DNA of 6,598 bases from Acidobacteriota bacterium (lineage in GTDB: Bacteria; Acidobacteriota; Terriglobia; UBA7540; JAPUME01), in NCBI GenBank assembly GCA_027294185.1, contig JAPUME010000029.1, positions 1 to 6,598 of the forward strand. The letters run 5' to 3'. Below the pieces are notes generated by a model that was not told the DNA's origin, ran no database searches, and saw only the letters and a program-made list of their open reading frames with translations. How positions within the stretch are numbered: the stretch's first letter is position 1; each line of letters opens with the position of its first letter. Of the stretch, positions 5,517 through 6,598 are shown one piece after another. The position numbers and the translations under genes were made by a program.

Positions 5517-6598
5517 ATGTCGTCGAAGGTTGAACAGAACCCTTCCCAGGCCGCTCTGCCTCAGGGGGGTGAAGAGGCTCAGGGCAAGCCGCAGACTTCC
5601 CTTCAGGCTGAAGAGCCGGCTCCGGTTGCGAGCGAGGTCGAGACCTCCCTCAAGACTGAGGAGCGAACTTCGGATGAATCCGAGACCCAGACTCGGGTCC
5701 CGTCGGAGGAAGAGGGCTCCCTCAAGACTGAGGAGCAGGCTTCGGATGAATCCGGAGACCAGACTCAGGTCCCGTCGGAGCAACAGGACTCGGTTCGGAG
5801 CGAAGAGGACCTCGGCCTGATGGAGTCCATGGAATCTTTCTCTCCCCTCACCGCCGGCGAGGTGGTACGGGGAACCATCCTTAAGATCACCGAATCCAAA
5901 GCCATCGTGGATGTGGGACGCAGGTCCGAGGGATCGATCCCACTGGATGAGCTCCGTTCGGAAGACGGCTCGATCGGTGTCGAGGTCGGCGCTGAGATCG
6001 ATGTCCTCGTGGAAAGCTACAACCAGAAAGAGGGCACGGTCAGGATTTCCTATCGCAAGGTGAAGCAGCGAAAAGCGTGGGAGGATGTAGACGCCAGCTT
6101 TCGCGATCAGAGAACCTTGAAAGGTCGCGTGATTGAAAGGGTGAAAGGGGGCCTGGTCGTTGATATCGGAGTTCGAGCCTTCCTCCCCGGATCCCAGGTG
6201 GATCTTCGGCCGGTGCGAAACCTGGAAGCGTTGATGGGGCAAGAGGTCGATTGCCGGGTCATCAAGGTAAACCGGAAGCGAAGCAACGTGGTGGTCAGCC
6301 GCAAGGCCATCCTGGAGGAAGAGCAGGAAGCGCGAAAAGGAGAATTGCGTGAAAAGCTGTCCGAAGGAGCAGTGCTGACGGGCCGGGTCAAGAATCTCAC
6401 CTCTTACGGAGCCTTTGTAGATCTGGGGGGTACGGACGGTTTGTTGCACGTTACCGACCTTGCCTGGGGCCGCGTCAATCATCCTTCCGAGGTTCTAAAA
6501 TTAGACCAGGAAATTTCGGTGAAGGTTCTTCACCTCGACTCGGAAAAGGGCAGAGTATCGCTGGGGTTGAAGCAATTGTCCGAGGACCCGTGGAACGG
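5517..6598 (+). CDS. rpsA: 30S ribosomal protein S1, 3'-truncated by the window
   Basis: S1 binds mRNA on the 30S subunit and helps initiation on structured or weak leaders. The frame is open for 360 codons and leaves the right edge, so only the N-terminal part is seen. Three S1 (OB-fold) domains are visible: about 113-187 (EVVRGTILKITESKAIVDVG), 200-266 (KGRVIERVKGGLVVDIGVRA) and 285-360 (TGRVKNLTSYGAFVDLGG, DGLLHVTDLAW, RVSLGLKQL.EDPW). The third closely resembles E. coli S1 domain 3, so this is full S1 and not a short S1-like protein. In E. coli the first domain begins near residue 20, but here it is preceded by about 107 residues without aromatics until F108. I count 27 Asp/Glu against 7 Lys/Arg there, and the region contains a 24-residue tandem repeat, so it is probably disordered. 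A long open frame antisense to this gene is a shadow. Confidence 0.95.
   Translation, partial: MSSKVEQNPSQAALPQGGEEAQGKPQTSLQAEEPAPVASEVETSLKTEERTSDESETQTRVPSEEEGSLKTEEQASDESGDQTQVPSEQQDSVRSEEDLGLMESMESFSPLTAGEVVRGTILKITESKAIVDVGRRSEGSIPLDELRSEDGSIGVEVGAEIDVLVESYNQKEGTVRISYRKVKQRKAWEDVDASFRDQRTLKGRVIERVKGGLVVDIGVRAFLPGSQVDLRPVRNLEALMGQEVDCRVIKVNRKRSNVVVSRKAILEEEQEARKGELREKLSEGAVLTGRVKNLTSYGAFVDLGGTDGLLHVTDLAWGRVNHPSEVLKLDQEISVKVLHLDSEKGRVSLGLKQLSEDPWN
5646..5789 (+). repeat. Two tandem 72-bp repeats inside rpsA
   Basis: Unit 1 is 5646-5717 and unit 2 is 5718-5789, about 85% identical by ungapped count (61 of 72). Each encodes 24 residues of the form SLKTEExxSDESxxQTxVPSExx. A shorter, degenerate relative (TSLQAEE, residues 27-33) lies upstream. 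The period is a multiple of three, so unit number can change without breaking the frame. Confidence 0.85.

Noticed and set aside
5386..5820. Arginine-rich plus-strand open frame across the rpsA leader and 5' end.
   Set aside because: It is a frame-shifted reading of the rpsA acidic repeats. The S1 frame continues into clear S1 domains while this one stops.
5472..6482. 336-codon open frame antisense to rpsA.
   Set aside because: It lies opposite a well-conserved S1 gene, has no recognisable domain, and its internal repeats are just the complement of the rpsA tandem repeats.
1..6598. Search for a novel defence, mobile or biosynthetic system.
   Set aside because: There is no integrase, transposase, CRISPR repeat, toxin-antitoxin pair or gene cluster signature. 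Four of the six genes are standard housekeeping or selenocysteine genes.

Overview
The window holds six protein-coding genes and no RNA genes, mobile elements or CRISPR arrays. GC content is fairly high. The gene set is ordinary bacterial housekeeping plus two poorly characterised proteins. The most likely source is a bacterium of the Acidobacteriota, or less likely the Myxococcota/Deltaproteobacteria. This rests on the EF-P tip loop (P-G-N instead of P-G-K), on a gene resembling the family named after Myxococcus MXAN_5187, and on a selenocysteine synthase gene. The assignment comes from family memory, not a search.

Left part (1-2281, minus strand): purH, the bifunctional enzyme for the last two steps of IMP synthesis, fills 1-1568. 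It is complete except for the last base of its stop codon. Upstream of it, same strand, a 128-bp gap separates it from a small, charged, mostly helical protein that resembles the MXAN_5187 C-terminal domain family.

Centre (2282-4667): a 77-bp divergent intergenic region carries two back-to-back TTGAC elements that together form a perfect inverted repeat. Candidate promoters leave both divergent genes with almost no 5' leader. To the right, selA (selenocysteine synthase) overlaps by ATGA with an exported protein of unknown function, so the two are probably translationally coupled.

Right part (4668-6598): efp (elongation factor P, minus strand) converges on the selA pair with only 30 bp between stop codons. 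It diverges from rpsA (ribosomal protein S1) across a 261-bp region with a good sigma70-type promoter for each gene. rpsA runs off the right edge. It has an unusual, acidic, repeat-containing N-terminal extension of about 107 residues ahead of the first S1 domain.

Three genes serve protein synthesis (selA, efp, rpsA) and one serves purine synthesis. I see no novel defence, mobile or biosynthetic system. The points most worth checking are the selA-coupled exported protein, the non-canonical EF-P tip, the repeat-built S1 extension and the compact divergent promoter upstream of selA.
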